A DNA stretch of 64,000 nucleotides from Pyrinomonadaceae bacterium (GCA_021228405.1 JAJQRF010000001.1:310001-374000), one strand, 5' to 3'; positions 27,409 through 37,206 are shown, counted from the first letter of the stretch. Program-made: numbers and translations. The notes: a model not told the origin generated them from the sequence alone.

Positions 27409-29448
27409 ATGGATTTTGGAAGGCAAAATAAATCAGTCATCTCAAAACTGCGCGTCAAAGGTAAAAATCTCGAAAACGTTGCGGCGCGAATCCATTTTGA
27501 AAGATTACTTTCCAATACGGATTTAATGCCGCAAGGTTTATCGCCGCATACAATAGTTTGTATAAAAAAAATAAGCGACCCGAAACCGGCGACACTCCGA
27601 CTAAGCCACACCGAACTGCGCTTTACGGAAGCGTGGCAAAAGAAAGTTACGCTCGAAATCGAGAAATTGTATCAAAAAGCCTATTACCCGATTCGCGAAT
27701 TTGTTCCGGCAAATGCCGAAAGCTTGATATTTAATGATTATTCAGAACTTTTGGCGTGTCTGGCAATCGATTATTGCAACGGCGCAATAGCTGAACGCTG
27801 GTGGTGGAAAAGCCTTCTTCCAAATTTGAATCTGGCAAAATCCGTTGCCGAAGTCTGGTTAGATGCGGTCGAGTTTACGCCGGGTTCCTTTCAAATTCTG
27901 GTGGATAAACAAAAAGCGGTTCAGTTTGTTGAAAAATTAGACGATGCCGAAGCCGAGCGATTATTAAACGGAATTTTGCGGGTTTTCAGTTTAAAGAAAT
28001 TGCAGACCGCACTTTCCGAACCCGTCACGAAAGCCGAAATCGAAAAAGTTAAGTTTCAAATTGAAGAGAGCGAAAGACCTGCAAAAAGGAAAGTTCAAGC
28101 GAAAAATGTCGAGATCGAACCGCTTTCTCCGTATGTGAGTCTGGTGCCTGAAATAAAAACGATTGAACTGGATTTTGTCAGACAAAATCTCGTCGGGATC
28201 GGGTATCTTTTAGCTAAATCTCCGCGCCGGGTGCGCTCCGGGCAAATCGCCGCAAAGATCAAGATTTACCGCACCGAAATTGAAGCGGTTAAGACCACGA
28301 AATCACAAAAAAATTTAACGGTCGAGCAAAAAACGTTCGGCAAAAAACCTGCAAATATTGAAAAATCGAATGTTTCAAACGAAAAGGATAAACTCGTTTC
28401 ACTTACGAATTACCGCGAAGCGACATCTCCGCCGAGCGAAAAATCCGAACCTGTCCAAACGCCGAAAAGAACCTTTGACGAGATAGTTTTTTCTGAAGAA
28501 CCGAAGCCCGAAACGGTTGAAAAAAAAATAACTCCGAAAGCAATTCGTCCAAATGAAGCCAAAAAAAGCGTTTTCAATTTCGAGGAAACCAAACCGGAAG
28601 ATAAGACCGAAAAAGTCAGTTTGCAGGATTCAAAAACAGAACCGTCAGAAAAAACCGAAAAAAAGACTGCCGAAATCGACGTTGCGCTTGAAACGAGTGA
28701 GCAGGAAATCGCGGATTTTATCTTTTTCACGAGATTCGGCGGGGTTTTCTACTTATTAAACTTAGGGATTTTCCTTAGTCTTTATCGTGATTTTACGGAA
28801 AATCTAGCCGAAGAGATCGATTTGAATATCTGGGATTTCACAGCACTCATTTCGCTTGAATTTTTAGGCGATGTCGTTAAAAAAGATGCGGTCTGGCGTT
28901 TTCTGGAAGATTGGAGCGGACGCGCAGAAGGCGAAGTTTTGGGAAGCGGATTTATGCCCGAAACTGATTGGAGAATTTCAACAGATTGGCTCGAAACGTT
29001 TCAAAGTTTTCGTAAATGGTCGTGGTTTACCGCGAAAAATCGTTTGATCGTGCGGCATCCCGCGAATTTTCCGGTAATCGATGTGGAATTAACGGGCGAC
29101 TTTGACGTTCAATTTGCGGCGGAATTGGATAAATACAGGAAATATTTCGATGAGATCGAAAATTTGCAGATGCCGCAAGCTGAAACTTTTACATCGTTTG
29201 AAAGATGGCTGTCAAATCTGACCGATTACATCAAAGCGCGTCTTTTACAGGCTTTGAATTTGGAAAATGAGGCGGAAATCGGCGAAATCTTGTTTAAGCA
29301 CACAGCGCAGGTCAATGTTTCGGGAGCGCATCTGGACATTAATTTCAGCCTTGCCGATCTGCCGTTGGCGGTTAGATTTTCGGGGCTTGACCGCGACCCG
29401 GGCTGGATTCCGGCGGCGGGTAAATTTGTGAGGTTTTATTTTGTTTGA
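27409..29448 (+). CDS. Probable CIS tape-measure protein (Pvc14/Afp14-like)
   Basis: 679 aa. Its place directly before the AAA+ ATPase is where Afp14/Pvc14 tape-measure genes sit. Near residues 436-462 it has FIFFTRFGGVFYLLNLGIFLSLYRDF, which resembles the hydrophobic segment of CIS tape-measure proteins. The N-terminal half has an acidic helical region (RWWWKSLLPNLNLAKSVAEVW). A long charged, disordered Lys/Glu-rich stretch (about 290-430) separates the halves. I start at ATG 27409; a TTG at 27403 overlaps the previous stop. The function is inferred from position and one motif. Confidence 0.6.
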   Translation: MDFGRQNKSVISKLRVKGKNLENVAARIHFERLLSNTDLMPQGLSPHTIVCIKKISDPKPATLRLSHTELRFTEAWQKKVTLEIEKLYQKAYYPIREFVPANAESLIFNDYSELLACLAIDYCNGAIAERWWWKSLLPNLNLAKSVAEVWLDAVEFTPGSFQILVDKQKAVQFVEKLDDAEAERLLNGILRVFSLKKLQTALSEPVTKAEIEKVKFQIEESERPAKRKVQAKNVEIEPLSPYVSLVPEIKTIELDFVRQNLVGIGYLLAKSPRRVRSGQIAAKIKIYRTEIEAVKTTKSQKNLTVEQKTFGKKPANIEKSNVSNEKDKLVSLTNYREATSPPSEKSEPVQTPKRTFDEIVFSEEPKPETVEKKITPKAIRPNEAKKSVFNFEETKPEDKTEKVSLQDSKTEPSEKTEKKTAEIDVALETSEQEIADFIFFTRFGGVFYLLNLGIFLSLYRDFTENLAEEIDLNIWDFTALISLEFLGDVVKKDAVWRFLEDWSGRAEGEVLGSGFMPETDWRISTDWLETFQSFRKWSWFTAKNRLIVRHPANFPVIDVELTGDFDVQFAAELDKYRKYFDEIENLQMPQAETFTSFERWLSNLTDYIKARLLQALNLENEAEIGEILFKHTAQVNVSGAHLDINFSLADLPLAVRFSGLDRDPGWIPAAGKFVRFYFV

Positions 29449-29501
29449 GCCTGAAATGTCGGATTTGAAAGGAAAAATCATTAATACTTCAACGAAACGA
29501 G

Positions 29502-31598
29502 ATGGACAGTTTTTTCAATAAAACAAAAAAAAATCCGTTTGCCGATATTCCGAAAAATCCGTCGGAACATTTCGACTTGTATTTTCTGGCGACTACCGCG
29601 AATTTGACGCGACGGCTGATGCAGATTTACGGAACACGCGAAGCGGTTTTTGCCGAGTTTTCGTTTCTGGAAATCTATGACGAAAAGCTTGCCGGACGCG
29701 AACCTGACGAGCTGGCAGACGAACAAGCCGACGAATGGTGGAAAAACGCGCTTCTCGATTGGGAAAACAATTGCGAAAACTACCTCCCATTAAAGGATTT
29801 GCGCCTGAGATTCGACCTCGATTTTTCAAATATCATCATACTTTTCAGCGTCGGTTTGGTCGAAGAAGATGCCCGCTTCGGTGCGGTTTTTGAAATATTA
29901 AATGAATTTTCAACCGAAAAACGACTGACTTTCGGAACGCTCAATTTCTGGCAAAAAGCGAAAGACGGTGCGGATTCGGCGCAATCATTGATCTACCGGC
30001 TGCTCGATCTGGGGTTGGTCAAATTCGGAAACACCGAAAATCCGCGTTCCGAATGGACGTTGATGGTGACAACGATTTTATGGGATTTGATTCGCGGCGA
30101 AATCCAGTTTTTGCAGACCGATTGGCTGAAATACACCGCCGCCGAAGATTTATCGGCAATTGAAAATCTGATACTTTCCGCGAATCTGAAACAGGAAATC
30201 TCGATTCTGCCCGAACTTCTCAGGGAAGGAGAAATTCAGGTTTTGATCGTTCGCGGCGCGCATCACAATAGCCGCAAAACCATTCTCGGCGCGGTGGCGA
30301 AATCGCTCGGATTGGGATTGATCGAGATCAGAAACGGCGACATTAAAGACGATGAACGCTGGAAAATCATCAATACTCTGGCGGTTTTACTGCGCGCAAT
30401 GCCGGTCTTTGCGTTGGATATTGCACCGAGTGAAACCATCGATTTCCCGCCCGTTTCGGATGCCGTCGAAGCATTCGGCATAACGCTCGGGAAGCAAGGC
30501 GGCGTGCGCGGCGAATCGGTCGAGAAAGCCGTGACGATAACCGTAAATCTGCCCGACAAAAACGAACGTCGCGCTCACTGGATCGAGTGTTTGGGAAATT
30601 CAAAATCCGACGAACTCGAAGAAATAAGCGAACGTTTTCGCCTTTCGAGCGGAAATATCCGTCGTGCCGCAAAGCTTGCGAAATCGTATGCGGCACTCGC
30701 TAACCACGAAAAAATAACGCTGGCAGACGTTCAACAAGCGGCGCGTGCACTCAATCGTCAATCGCTCGACACTTTGGCGATCTATCTCGAACCGCTCGCG
30801 GCGGACTGGGATTTTTTGGCGGTTCGCGAGGAAACTTTGAGCGATCTTCGGCAACTCGAAGGGCGTTGCCGAATTCGTGAAAATCTGAGAGATCATATCG
30901 GTAAAAGCTTGCGCGGACAGATGCAGGCAGGTGTTCGTGCACTTTTCAACGGCGGAAGCGGAACGGGGAAAACCTACGCGGCACGGCTTCTCGCATCTGC
31001 TTTACAAAAAGACGTTTACCGCCTCGATCTTTCGACGATCGTTAATAAATATATCGGCGAAACCGAAAAAAATCTGGCGAAGATTTTCGCATTCGTCGAA
31101 GAACTGGACGTTATTTTATTGCTCGATGAAGGCGATTCGCTTTTGACGCAAAGAACGAGCGTGACGAGTGCGAACGACCGTTACGCAAATCTCGAAACGA
31201 ATTATTTATTGCAAAGGCTCGAATCTTTTGAAGGAATTCTGATCGTGACGACAAACGCCAGCGACCGCATCGATTCGGCGTTTCAAAGAAGAATGGACAC
31301 GGTGATCGAATTTGCGCCGCCGACCGCCGCCGAGAGAAGCCGAATCTGGGATTTGCATCTTCCCGAGATCAATGAAGTTTCTTCCGAATTTATGCAGGAA
31401 ACGATTCGCCGCTGTGAACTGACGGGCGGACAAATCCGCAATATTGCATTGCACGCCGCATCGTTGGCATTGAGCGAGAGCGAAAATTTGAATACGCAAT
31501 TTCTTGAAAAAGCGATCCGCCGCGAATATCGAAAGATCGGCGCGGTTTGCCCGTTAAAGGAAAAATTTGAGGCGAATTCAAACGCCGCTCGTTGGTGA
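29502..31598 (+). CDS. AAA+ ATPase of the injection system (Pvc15/Afp15-like), tandem AAA
   Basis: 698 aa. The C-terminal AAA+ module has Walker A GGSGTGKTYAARLL (near 484), Walker B VILLLDEGDSLL (near 540), NATNASD-type sensor 1 (IVTTNASDRIDSAF) and the RRMDTVIEF arginine region. Upstream lies a second, degenerate AAA-like module (LIVRGAHHNSRKTILGAVAK, sensor-2-like LSSGNIRRAAKLAKS) with no intact Walker A. Pvc15-type ATPases act in assembly of particles or loading of effectors. It sits 53 nt after the tape-measure candidate and 55 nt before the effector gene. Confidence 0.92.
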   Translation: MDSFFNKTKKNPFADIPKNPSEHFDLYFLATTANLTRRLMQIYGTREAVFAEFSFLEIYDEKLAGREPDELADEQADEWWKNALLDWENNCENYLPLKDLRLRFDLDFSNIIILFSVGLVEEDARFGAVFEILNEFSTEKRLTFGTLNFWQKAKDGADSAQSLIYRLLDLGLVKFGNTENPRSEWTLMVTTILWDLIRGEIQFLQTDWLKYTAAEDLSAIENLILSANLKQEISILPELLREGEIQVLIVRGAHHNSRKTILGAVAKSLGLGLIEIRNGDIKDDERWKIINTLAVLLRAMPVFALDIAPSETIDFPPVSDAVEAFGITLGKQGGVRGESVEKAVTITVNLPDKNERRAHWIECLGNSKSDELEEISERFRLSSGNIRRAAKLAKSYAALANHEKITLADVQQAARALNRQSLDTLAIYLEPLAADWDFLAVREETLSDLRQLEGRCRIRENLRDHIGKSLRGQMQAGVRALFNGGSGTGKTYAARLLASALQKDVYRLDLSTIVNKYIGETEKNLAKIFAFVEELDVILLLDEGDSLLTQRTSVTSANDRYANLETNYLLQRLESFEGILIVTTNASDRIDSAFQRRMDTVIEFAPPTAAERSRIWDLHLPEINEVSSEFMQETIRRCELTGGQIRNIALHAASLALSESENLNTQFLEKAIRREYRKIGAVCPLKEKFEANSNAARW

Positions 31599-31653
31599 GT
31601 GGGAAAATGGGACAAATGATCGGAAATAGAATCCGCAATTTGGAAACGAACTG

Positions 31654-34600
31654 ATGCCGATTGCCGTTCGCACAAAAAAATTCGTTCCGAAACCTGCAAA
31701 TCCGCAGGCTGATCCCCGTTTTAAAAACGTCAAGGACAAAGTTCAGCAAAAAGCCGTCCAACTGAAAAAACATCCGCCCGCTAAACAAAAAGCGGACGAA
31801 GCCGCGAAAGCCGCGAAAGGTCCGCCGAACGAAAAAGCTTCAGGCGCGAAAGCCAAACAGGTCGATGCGCTGAAAGAAACTAAAGCCGAAACTCCGCCGG
31901 TGGATAGTTTTCTAACCGTGCTTCGCGCCGAAATCGATAAAGTAATGCCTTCAAATCTGGATGAAGCCAAAAACTTTATGGAAGGCGGCGAAGAAGCGCA
32001 AATGAAGGAAGCGGTCGGCGGCAATGTCAAAGATCAGAAGGAAACCGCTTCGGGCGATATTAAAAAGACTTCAGACAAACCGCCGAATGAAGGCGGCGTT
32101 CAAGCCAAACCCGTCGAAGCCGTTCCGCCCGACCCGAACGTTCCTCCGCCGTCGGTTGACGGTGCCGCCGGAATGCCCGCGCCGAAACCCGAAGCCGAAA
32201 TTTCCGAGAAACAAACAAAAGCCGACGCTCAGACGGCAATGAAGGAAAATCGGCTCGAAGGCAAACGGCTCGAAAACAAAGACCCGCGTTTCGAGAAGGT
32301 CAAATCTCAAAAGGGAAATGTGGACAAGGTTGCCGATGCCTCGCCCGCAAAATATCGCGCGGCTGAAAAACAAACTCTCGGCAAAGCCGCGGCACAGGCA
32401 AATGCCACCGCCTCGAGCGGTATGACCGCGCTTTCGTCGGTCAAAAACAAATCGAAATCGGCGGTTAAAACGCGCCAGGACGCACAAAAGAAGAAGGACG
32501 AAGAACGACGTTTAGCCGTTACGAATCACATCGAGAATATTTACAAGGAAACCAAGTTAAAGGTCGATGCAAATATTAACTCACTCGAACGCGATGTAAT
32601 GGCGGTTTTTGAACCCGGAATTTCGAGCGCGATTGCATCATTCAAAGGCAATATCGACCGCGAAGTTGAGAAGTTTTACGATGAACGCTACAGCGGAATT
32701 TCCGGCGCGGCGCAGTGGCTGATCGATAAATTCAAAGACACGCCGCCCGAAGTCAAAGCCATCACCAAGCGGAATTTAACGGTTTTTACCAAAAATATGG
32801 ATGCTTTGGCGGTGCGCGTTGCAGGTTTGGTCGATAAACGGCTGAACAAAGCGAAAGCCGATATTGATGCAGGGCAGGCAAAAATCAAGGCTTATGTCGC
32901 AAGCTTGCCGAAGGATTTGAAATCGGTCGGTCAGGAAGCTGAAAAAGCGATGGAATCGCGCTTTACCGAAATGCGCGACGGCGTGGAAGCGAAGAAGAAC
33001 GACCTCGCACAGAAGATGGCGGCGAAATATAAGGAAGCGCACGACAAAGCCAACGAATACGCGAAGAAGGTCGAAGAAGAAAATGCGGGCGCATTCAAAG
33101 GATTGATCGACGCGATCGGTGAGGTCATTAAGGTCATTCTCGAATTCAAGGATAAATTGATGGCTCTGCTCAAAAAAGCGGCGGACGCGATCGAACTCAT
33201 TCTGGATGACCCGATCGGATTTTTGGGAAATCTCATCGCCGCCGTCAAACAGGGCGTAAATCAATTTGTCGGCAATATCTGGACGCATTTGAAAGCCGGA
33301 TTTATGAAGTGGCTTTTCGGCGCGCTTGCTGATGCCGGAATCGAGATTCCCGCCGACTTGTCGCTCGTTTCGATCTTTAAGCTCGTGATGAGCGTGCTCG
33401 GCATTACTTACGCCAAAATGCGCGCGAAAGCCGTGAAATTGCTCGGACCGACGGCGGTTGCGGTGATCGAAAAACTGGTCGAATATGTCGGTGCCTTGAT
33501 TTCAGGCGGTCCGGCGAAGCTCTGGGAACAAATTAAATCCGACATCGGCGACCTCAAGGCGATGGTTATCGGCGCGATTCAAAGCTGGCTGATCGAAACG
33601 GTTATCAAACAAGCAGCAATTAAATTGTTGTCGTTCTTCAATCCGGCGGGCGCATTCGTGCAGGCGGTGATGGCGATTTATAACACGGTCGTCTTTATCG
33701 TCGAAAATGCCGCCAAGATAATGGCGTTCGTCGAAGCCGTTATAAATTCGGTTTCCTCGATTGCCCAAGGCGCAATCGGCGCGGCGGCAAGCTGGATCGA
33801 AAAATCTCTCGCAAGCATTATTCCGCTCGTCATCGGCTTCCTCGCGCGTTTGATCGGGCTGGGCGGTATCAGTAAGAAAATTAAGGAATTTATCACGAAG
33901 GTTCAAACTAAGGTCGATCAGGCGATCGATAAAGCGATTGCCAAAGTCGTCCAGGTCGTTAAGAAACTGTTCGGCAAACTTTCGGGTAAGCCCGGCAAGA
34001 AGGAAAGAACGGAAGCCGAGAAAAAAGCTGATGTCAAAAAGGCGGCGAACGAAGCGAAATCGGCTGGAAGCGGCACTAAGAATTGGCTTAAATTGAAATT
34101 GCAACTCCGTAAGATCAAGACTAAATACGATCTGACTTCGCTCACGCTTTCTAAAAAAGGAAAGAAAATTACCGTCAACGCCGAGATCAATCCGAAAGAA
34201 GCCGTTCAGTTTGAACTTCCGCTCGATTCCTTAAAGGATACGGTCAAGAAAGCGCAAACTGCGGTTGGTTCGGCAACCAGTGCGACCGCTCAAGCCACTT
34301 CTGCCGCCGCATCTGCTCCGGCTTCGGCTCCGGCAAAAGCTCCGGCTCCTACTCCTGCGGCTCCGGCAAAATCGTCGAAAGCGGATATGGGTAAAGTTTA
34401 TGAAACCGAACGGCGGACGCAGTTAGGTCAGGTTTCGAGTCGTCCCGACGCGGCAAACATTCAGAGTATTCAAACTCTGCCGACCAAAAAAGGCGACAGT
34501 CCGCGCGGTATCGATGCCGCTTACATCGTAACGAGAAAGGACGGCGAAAAAGTTGTTGAATTAAATGAGATCAAGGAAGGCAGTGCGTTAACAGTTTTCG

Positions 34601-35133
34601 GAACCAGGGCGACCGGAAGCGGAACGGGAAATGTGCGCGGCGATAAGATCGACATCGGTCCTGCACTCACACAGGGTGCGGATGAAAGTGCCGCCGTCGT
34701 CCATCTCCGAAATAATCCGAAGGACATCGACCGGGTCGCGGCTGGCGCGAAAATGCGTGTCGATGCCGAGAAGGACGGCAAGCCCGTTAAAAAGATTTTA
34801 GACAGCAAACTTTCAGGGCTGACTCACCAAATTGAAACTAACTTGCAGACAATGTATAAGTTAATGGAACAGGCGGCTTCCGACCCGTCGGCTGAGGCTG
34901 AAACGATAAAATTTATACAGGACGTGATTGCGGGAAAAGGCGGCACGTTAAAACTCGTGATCGACATCAAGGCTTCAGCCAGCATCAGCGAAGGCGAAAG
35001 GAAACTTGCCAAAGATTTATTGCTTGCAACATTTAAGAGGCTGACGCAAGCCGAAGGCGAAGTGAAAACGAAACTTGAACTGGTGTTGCGTAAAGTCGAT
35101 GCAGGCGGAACGAGTAGCGAAGAAAAATTATGA
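31654..35133 (+). CDS. eCIS-type polymorphic effector with possible C-terminal nuclease domain
   Basis: 1159 aa. Residues 1-290 are Lys/Ala/Pro-rich with two DPRF..VK elements (near 20 and 208) and a KHPPAKQKADEAAKAA stretch. Residues about 300-760 are the helical, partly hydrophobic core I know from large cargo proteins of eCIS loci (KRYSG-like DERYSGISGAAQWL, MDALAVRVAGLVDKRL, DDPIGFLGNLIAAVKQG, HLKAGFMKWLFGALADAGI, LLSFFNPAGAFVQAV, IGFLARLIGLGGIS). An Ala/Pro linker (868-909) leads to a separate C-terminal domain. There GID954AAY and E972-I-K974 fit a PD-(D/E)xK nuclease pattern. No HExxH protease motif is present. It overlaps the next gene by 4 nt. Toxic activity is inference. Confidence 0.75.
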   Translation: MPIAVRTKKFVPKPANPQADPRFKNVKDKVQQKAVQLKKHPPAKQKADEAAKAAKGPPNEKASGAKAKQVDALKETKAETPPVDSFLTVLRAEIDKVMPSNLDEAKNFMEGGEEAQMKEAVGGNVKDQKETASGDIKKTSDKPPNEGGVQAKPVEAVPPDPNVPPPSVDGAAGMPAPKPEAEISEKQTKADAQTAMKENRLEGKRLENKDPRFEKVKSQKGNVDKVADASPAKYRAAEKQTLGKAAAQANATASSGMTALSSVKNKSKSAVKTRQDAQKKKDEERRLAVTNHIENIYKETKLKVDANINSLERDVMAVFEPGISSAIASFKGNIDREVEKFYDERYSGISGAAQWLIDKFKDTPPEVKAITKRNLTVFTKNMDALAVRVAGLVDKRLNKAKADIDAGQAKIKAYVASLPKDLKSVGQEAEKAMESRFTEMRDGVEAKKNDLAQKMAAKYKEAHDKANEYAKKVEEENAGAFKGLIDAIGEVIKVILEFKDKLMALLKKAADAIELILDDPIGFLGNLIAAVKQGVNQFVGNIWTHLKAGFMKWLFGALADAGIEIPADLSLVSIFKLVMSVLGITYAKMRAKAVKLLGPTAVAVIEKLVEYVGALISGGPAKLWEQIKSDIGDLKAMVIGAIQSWLIETVIKQAAIKLLSFFNPAGAFVQAVMAIYNTVVFIVENAAKIMAFVEAVINSVSSIAQGAIGAAASWIEKSLASIIPLVIGFLARLIGLGGISKKIKEFITKVQTKVDQAIDKAIAKVVQVVKKLFGKLSGKPGKKERTEAEKKADVKKAANEAKSAGSGTKNWLKLKLQLRKIKTKYDLTSLTLSKKGKKITVNAEINPKEAVQFELPLDSLKDTVKKAQTAVGSATSATAQATSAAASAPASAPAKAPAPTPAAPAKSSKADMGKVYETERRTQLGQVSSRPDAANIQSIQTLPTKKGDSPRGIDAAYIVTRKDGEKVVELNEIKEGSALTVFGTRATGSGTGNVRGDKIDIGPALTQGADESAAVVHLRNNPKDIDRVAAGAKMRVDAEKDGKPVKKILDSKLSGLTHQIETNLQTMYKLMEQAASDPSAEAETIKFIQDVIAGKGGTLKLVIDIKASASISEGERKLAKDLLLATFKRLTQAEGEVKTKLELVLRKVDAGGTSSEEKL

Positions 35134-36185
35134 TGACCGGAACTTACACGAAACGTTTGGAAGTTTTTTATAAGATCGATTTTGAGAAAAATCCCCAGGA
35201 TGTAATGGAAAGACCTTCGGATTTAATGCGTTGGGCTTTTGCTAGTTTGTTACTCGGCAAATCGTTTGAAGAAGGCAGACAATGGCTTACTTCGCAACGT
35301 AAAAAACCGCTCTTTGAAAACAGACCCGTTGCAAATTTTTACAGATATGCCAACCAGATCGCGGCGGAAATATTGTTCGGAGAAAACTATAAAGATTCAT
35401 TAAAAACCGCTTTATCGATATTGCCCGAAGTGGAAAAGGAAGTGATGCTTGAGGTTCAGGCGACCATCAGAGATCAGATCGCCGTCGCGCTTTTTATGCT
35501 CGCGGAAAAACCGGATGAAGTAAAACGTTGGCGGAAAAAACGAATGTCGAAGCCTGTTTTTGAAGATTGGAAATCTTCCGCCTTCGAGATTTTATATTTG
35601 TCCGGCGATCAAGCCGTCAAAGACGAATTTCCACTTTTAGCGCGAACGGCGGCGCGGGTGTCGGTCGAAACGCTCTTTAAACGCGAAACCGATTCGATAA
35701 TGCCGCTAATTTCGGCTCTCGCCGTTCAAGCGAAACTTAGAAATGAATCGTTGATAGAAGCACTTGATCGCCAATCATTTTCACTGGATAAAGACGTTTT
35801 CGGCAGTGACGAGCTTCCGAAAATTCAGTTCGGCAAAGAATCTGCGCGTGCGGCTAATCAAAAAGACGGAAGCAAAATCTTTCGGATCGCCGTTCCCGTA
35901 ACGGGCGAAGGAATGCTGATGACCGACGCGTATGAAGTTGAAGCTTTAACGACGCGTTTGCCGTTAATTTTGGATAAATATTTCAACAACCGAAAAAATA
36001 AAGATGAAACGGATTCCGGTTATGAAGATTTTCAGGTCGAAGGCACTTTAAAGCTCGCCGAAGGTATTGAGATAAGTGAAAAATACACCGAATTTTTGAA
36101 GCGAAGAATGACGGTCGGATTTGAACACGCCAAAAATCTGATCGACGGTTTGGACGGAAATATCAAGCTCGAAATTAAAAAATGA
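35130..36185 (+). CDS. Unknown protein translationally coupled to effector; candidate immunity or adaptor
   Basis: 351 aa, no family recognised. The start codon ATG 35130 overlaps the effector stop (ATGA), and a second ATG follows at once (35133). The N-terminal 200 residues are helical (RPSDLMRWAFASLLLGKSFEEGRQWL, FYRYANQIAAEILFGENY); the rest is mixed. No signal peptide, membrane segment or catalytic motif is seen. In polymorphic toxin loci such a position is typical of immunity proteins, and in CIS loci of effector adaptors or chaperones. It is the last gene of the same-strand CIS block; the next gene follows after 60 bp. Confidence 0.55.
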   Translation: MMTGTYTKRLEVFYKIDFEKNPQDVMERPSDLMRWAFASLLLGKSFEEGRQWLTSQRKKPLFENRPVANFYRYANQIAAEILFGENYKDSLKTALSILPEVEKEVMLEVQATIRDQIAVALFMLAEKPDEVKRWRKKRMSKPVFEDWKSSAFEILYLSGDQAVKDEFPLLARTAARVSVETLFKRETDSIMPLISALAVQAKLRNESLIEALDRQSFSLDKDVFGSDELPKIQFGKESARAANQKDGSKIFRIAVPVTGEGMLMTDAYEVEALTTRLPLILDKYFNNRKNKDETDSGYEDFQVEGTLKLAEGIEISEKYTEFLKRRMTVGFEHAKNLIDGLDGNIKLEIKK

Positions 36186-36245
36186 GTCAGTAATTTTTTA
36201 CACGATAATTCAATTTATCAAAATTCAAAAAGCCGATTCAATGTT

Positions 36246-37187
36246 ATGGAGCCAACGCACACCGAAAAGAAGATCATTGAAAATTCACTCGCAAACGTTC
36301 GGATTTACCCGCTCGGCTGTGGGTTTCTGATGCCTTTTCTGCATCCGTGTGCACAATTTGTCGAAAACCCCGGGGAAGCGGATTTCATTCTTTCGATGAA
36401 CAATCTTGCGGCAGGGGCGACCGAAGCTTTGATCGATGCTAAAAAATTCGGGAAACCTGTTGCCTGGTGGACAATCGAAGACCCGAACTGGTTTGAAAAT
36501 TTCATTACGCAGGCGGCTCATGCAGATTTCGTTTTTACGACAGACGAAATCTGCATTCCGCGATACCGTGAACGCCTCGGACATGAGCGGATTTTTTGGC
36601 TTCCTTTGGCTTGTAGTCCCGAACTGCATCAGCCACTGGAATTAGCGGATGATGCGACCGATCTTGTTTTGAGCGGAAACTGGTATATCAACGACGCGCG
36701 GCAATGGGCGATCAAAACCCTTTTAGACCCTTTGCTCGAAGCAGATTACACGCTCACGCTTTTTTGTTATGAAGATTTTATGTGGAGCGAACCTTACCGA
36801 CGTTTTTGGAAGGCGCAGACGCATTATCTGACAACGGCGGAACAATACAGATACGGACGCGTCGTGCTCGGAATGAATAATCAGCGCAGTGGAATGGATG
36901 GCATCGAAAAAACTTTTATGACAAGTATGCGAACCTTTGAGGCTCTGGCGTGCGGGAAACCGTTTCTGTCGTCGCATTCGGATGCTTTTGAAAGACTCGG
37001 TTTCGTCAACGGGGAACATTTCGTTTGGGTCAGCAGTCAAACGGAAGCACTGATTCAGATTGAAAAACTCCTGGGAACGGAAGGTCTGCAAATCGCCGAA
37101 GCGGGCAGGGATTTCGTTTTGGCAAACCATACTTACGCGCATAGATTGGCACGCATCGCCGAAGCTGTGTTGGAAAATCCGGGATGA
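36246..37187 (+). CDS. CgeB-like family glycosyltransferase
   Basis: 313 aa, GT-B-like C-terminal domain as in CgeB/spore-maturation type transferases. Seen: KPVAWWTIEDPNWFENF (donor-side N-terminal domain), FVFTTDEICIPRYRE, FWLPLACSPELHQP, then MTSMRTFEALACGKPFLSSHSDAFERLGF and a NHTYAHRL end, which are the hallmarks of the family. Substrate unknown. It is followed 19 nt later by a large multi-domain glycan enzyme and comes directly after the CIS block, so surface glycan modification is the likely shared task. Confidence 0.8.
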   Translation: MEPTHTEKKIIENSLANVRIYPLGCGFLMPFLHPCAQFVENPGEADFILSMNNLAAGATEALIDAKKFGKPVAWWTIEDPNWFENFITQAAHADFVFTTDEICIPRYRERLGHERIFWLPLACSPELHQPLELADDATDLVLSGNWYINDARQWAIKTLLDPLLEADYTLTLFCYEDFMWSEPYRRFWKAQTHYLTTAEQYRYGRVVLGMNNQRSGMDGIEKTFMTSMRTFEALACGKPFLSSHSDAFERLGFVNGEHFVWVSSQTEALIQIEKLLGTEGLQIAEAGRDFVLANHTYAHRLARIAEAVLENPG

Positions 37188-37206
37188 TCCGCGGTCGGGA
37201 TACACT

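Noticed and set aside
4646-36185. Prophage
   Set aside because: No integrase, terminase, capsid, portal, holin or endolysin; AAA ATPase, DUF4255 and effector genes point to a CIS instead.
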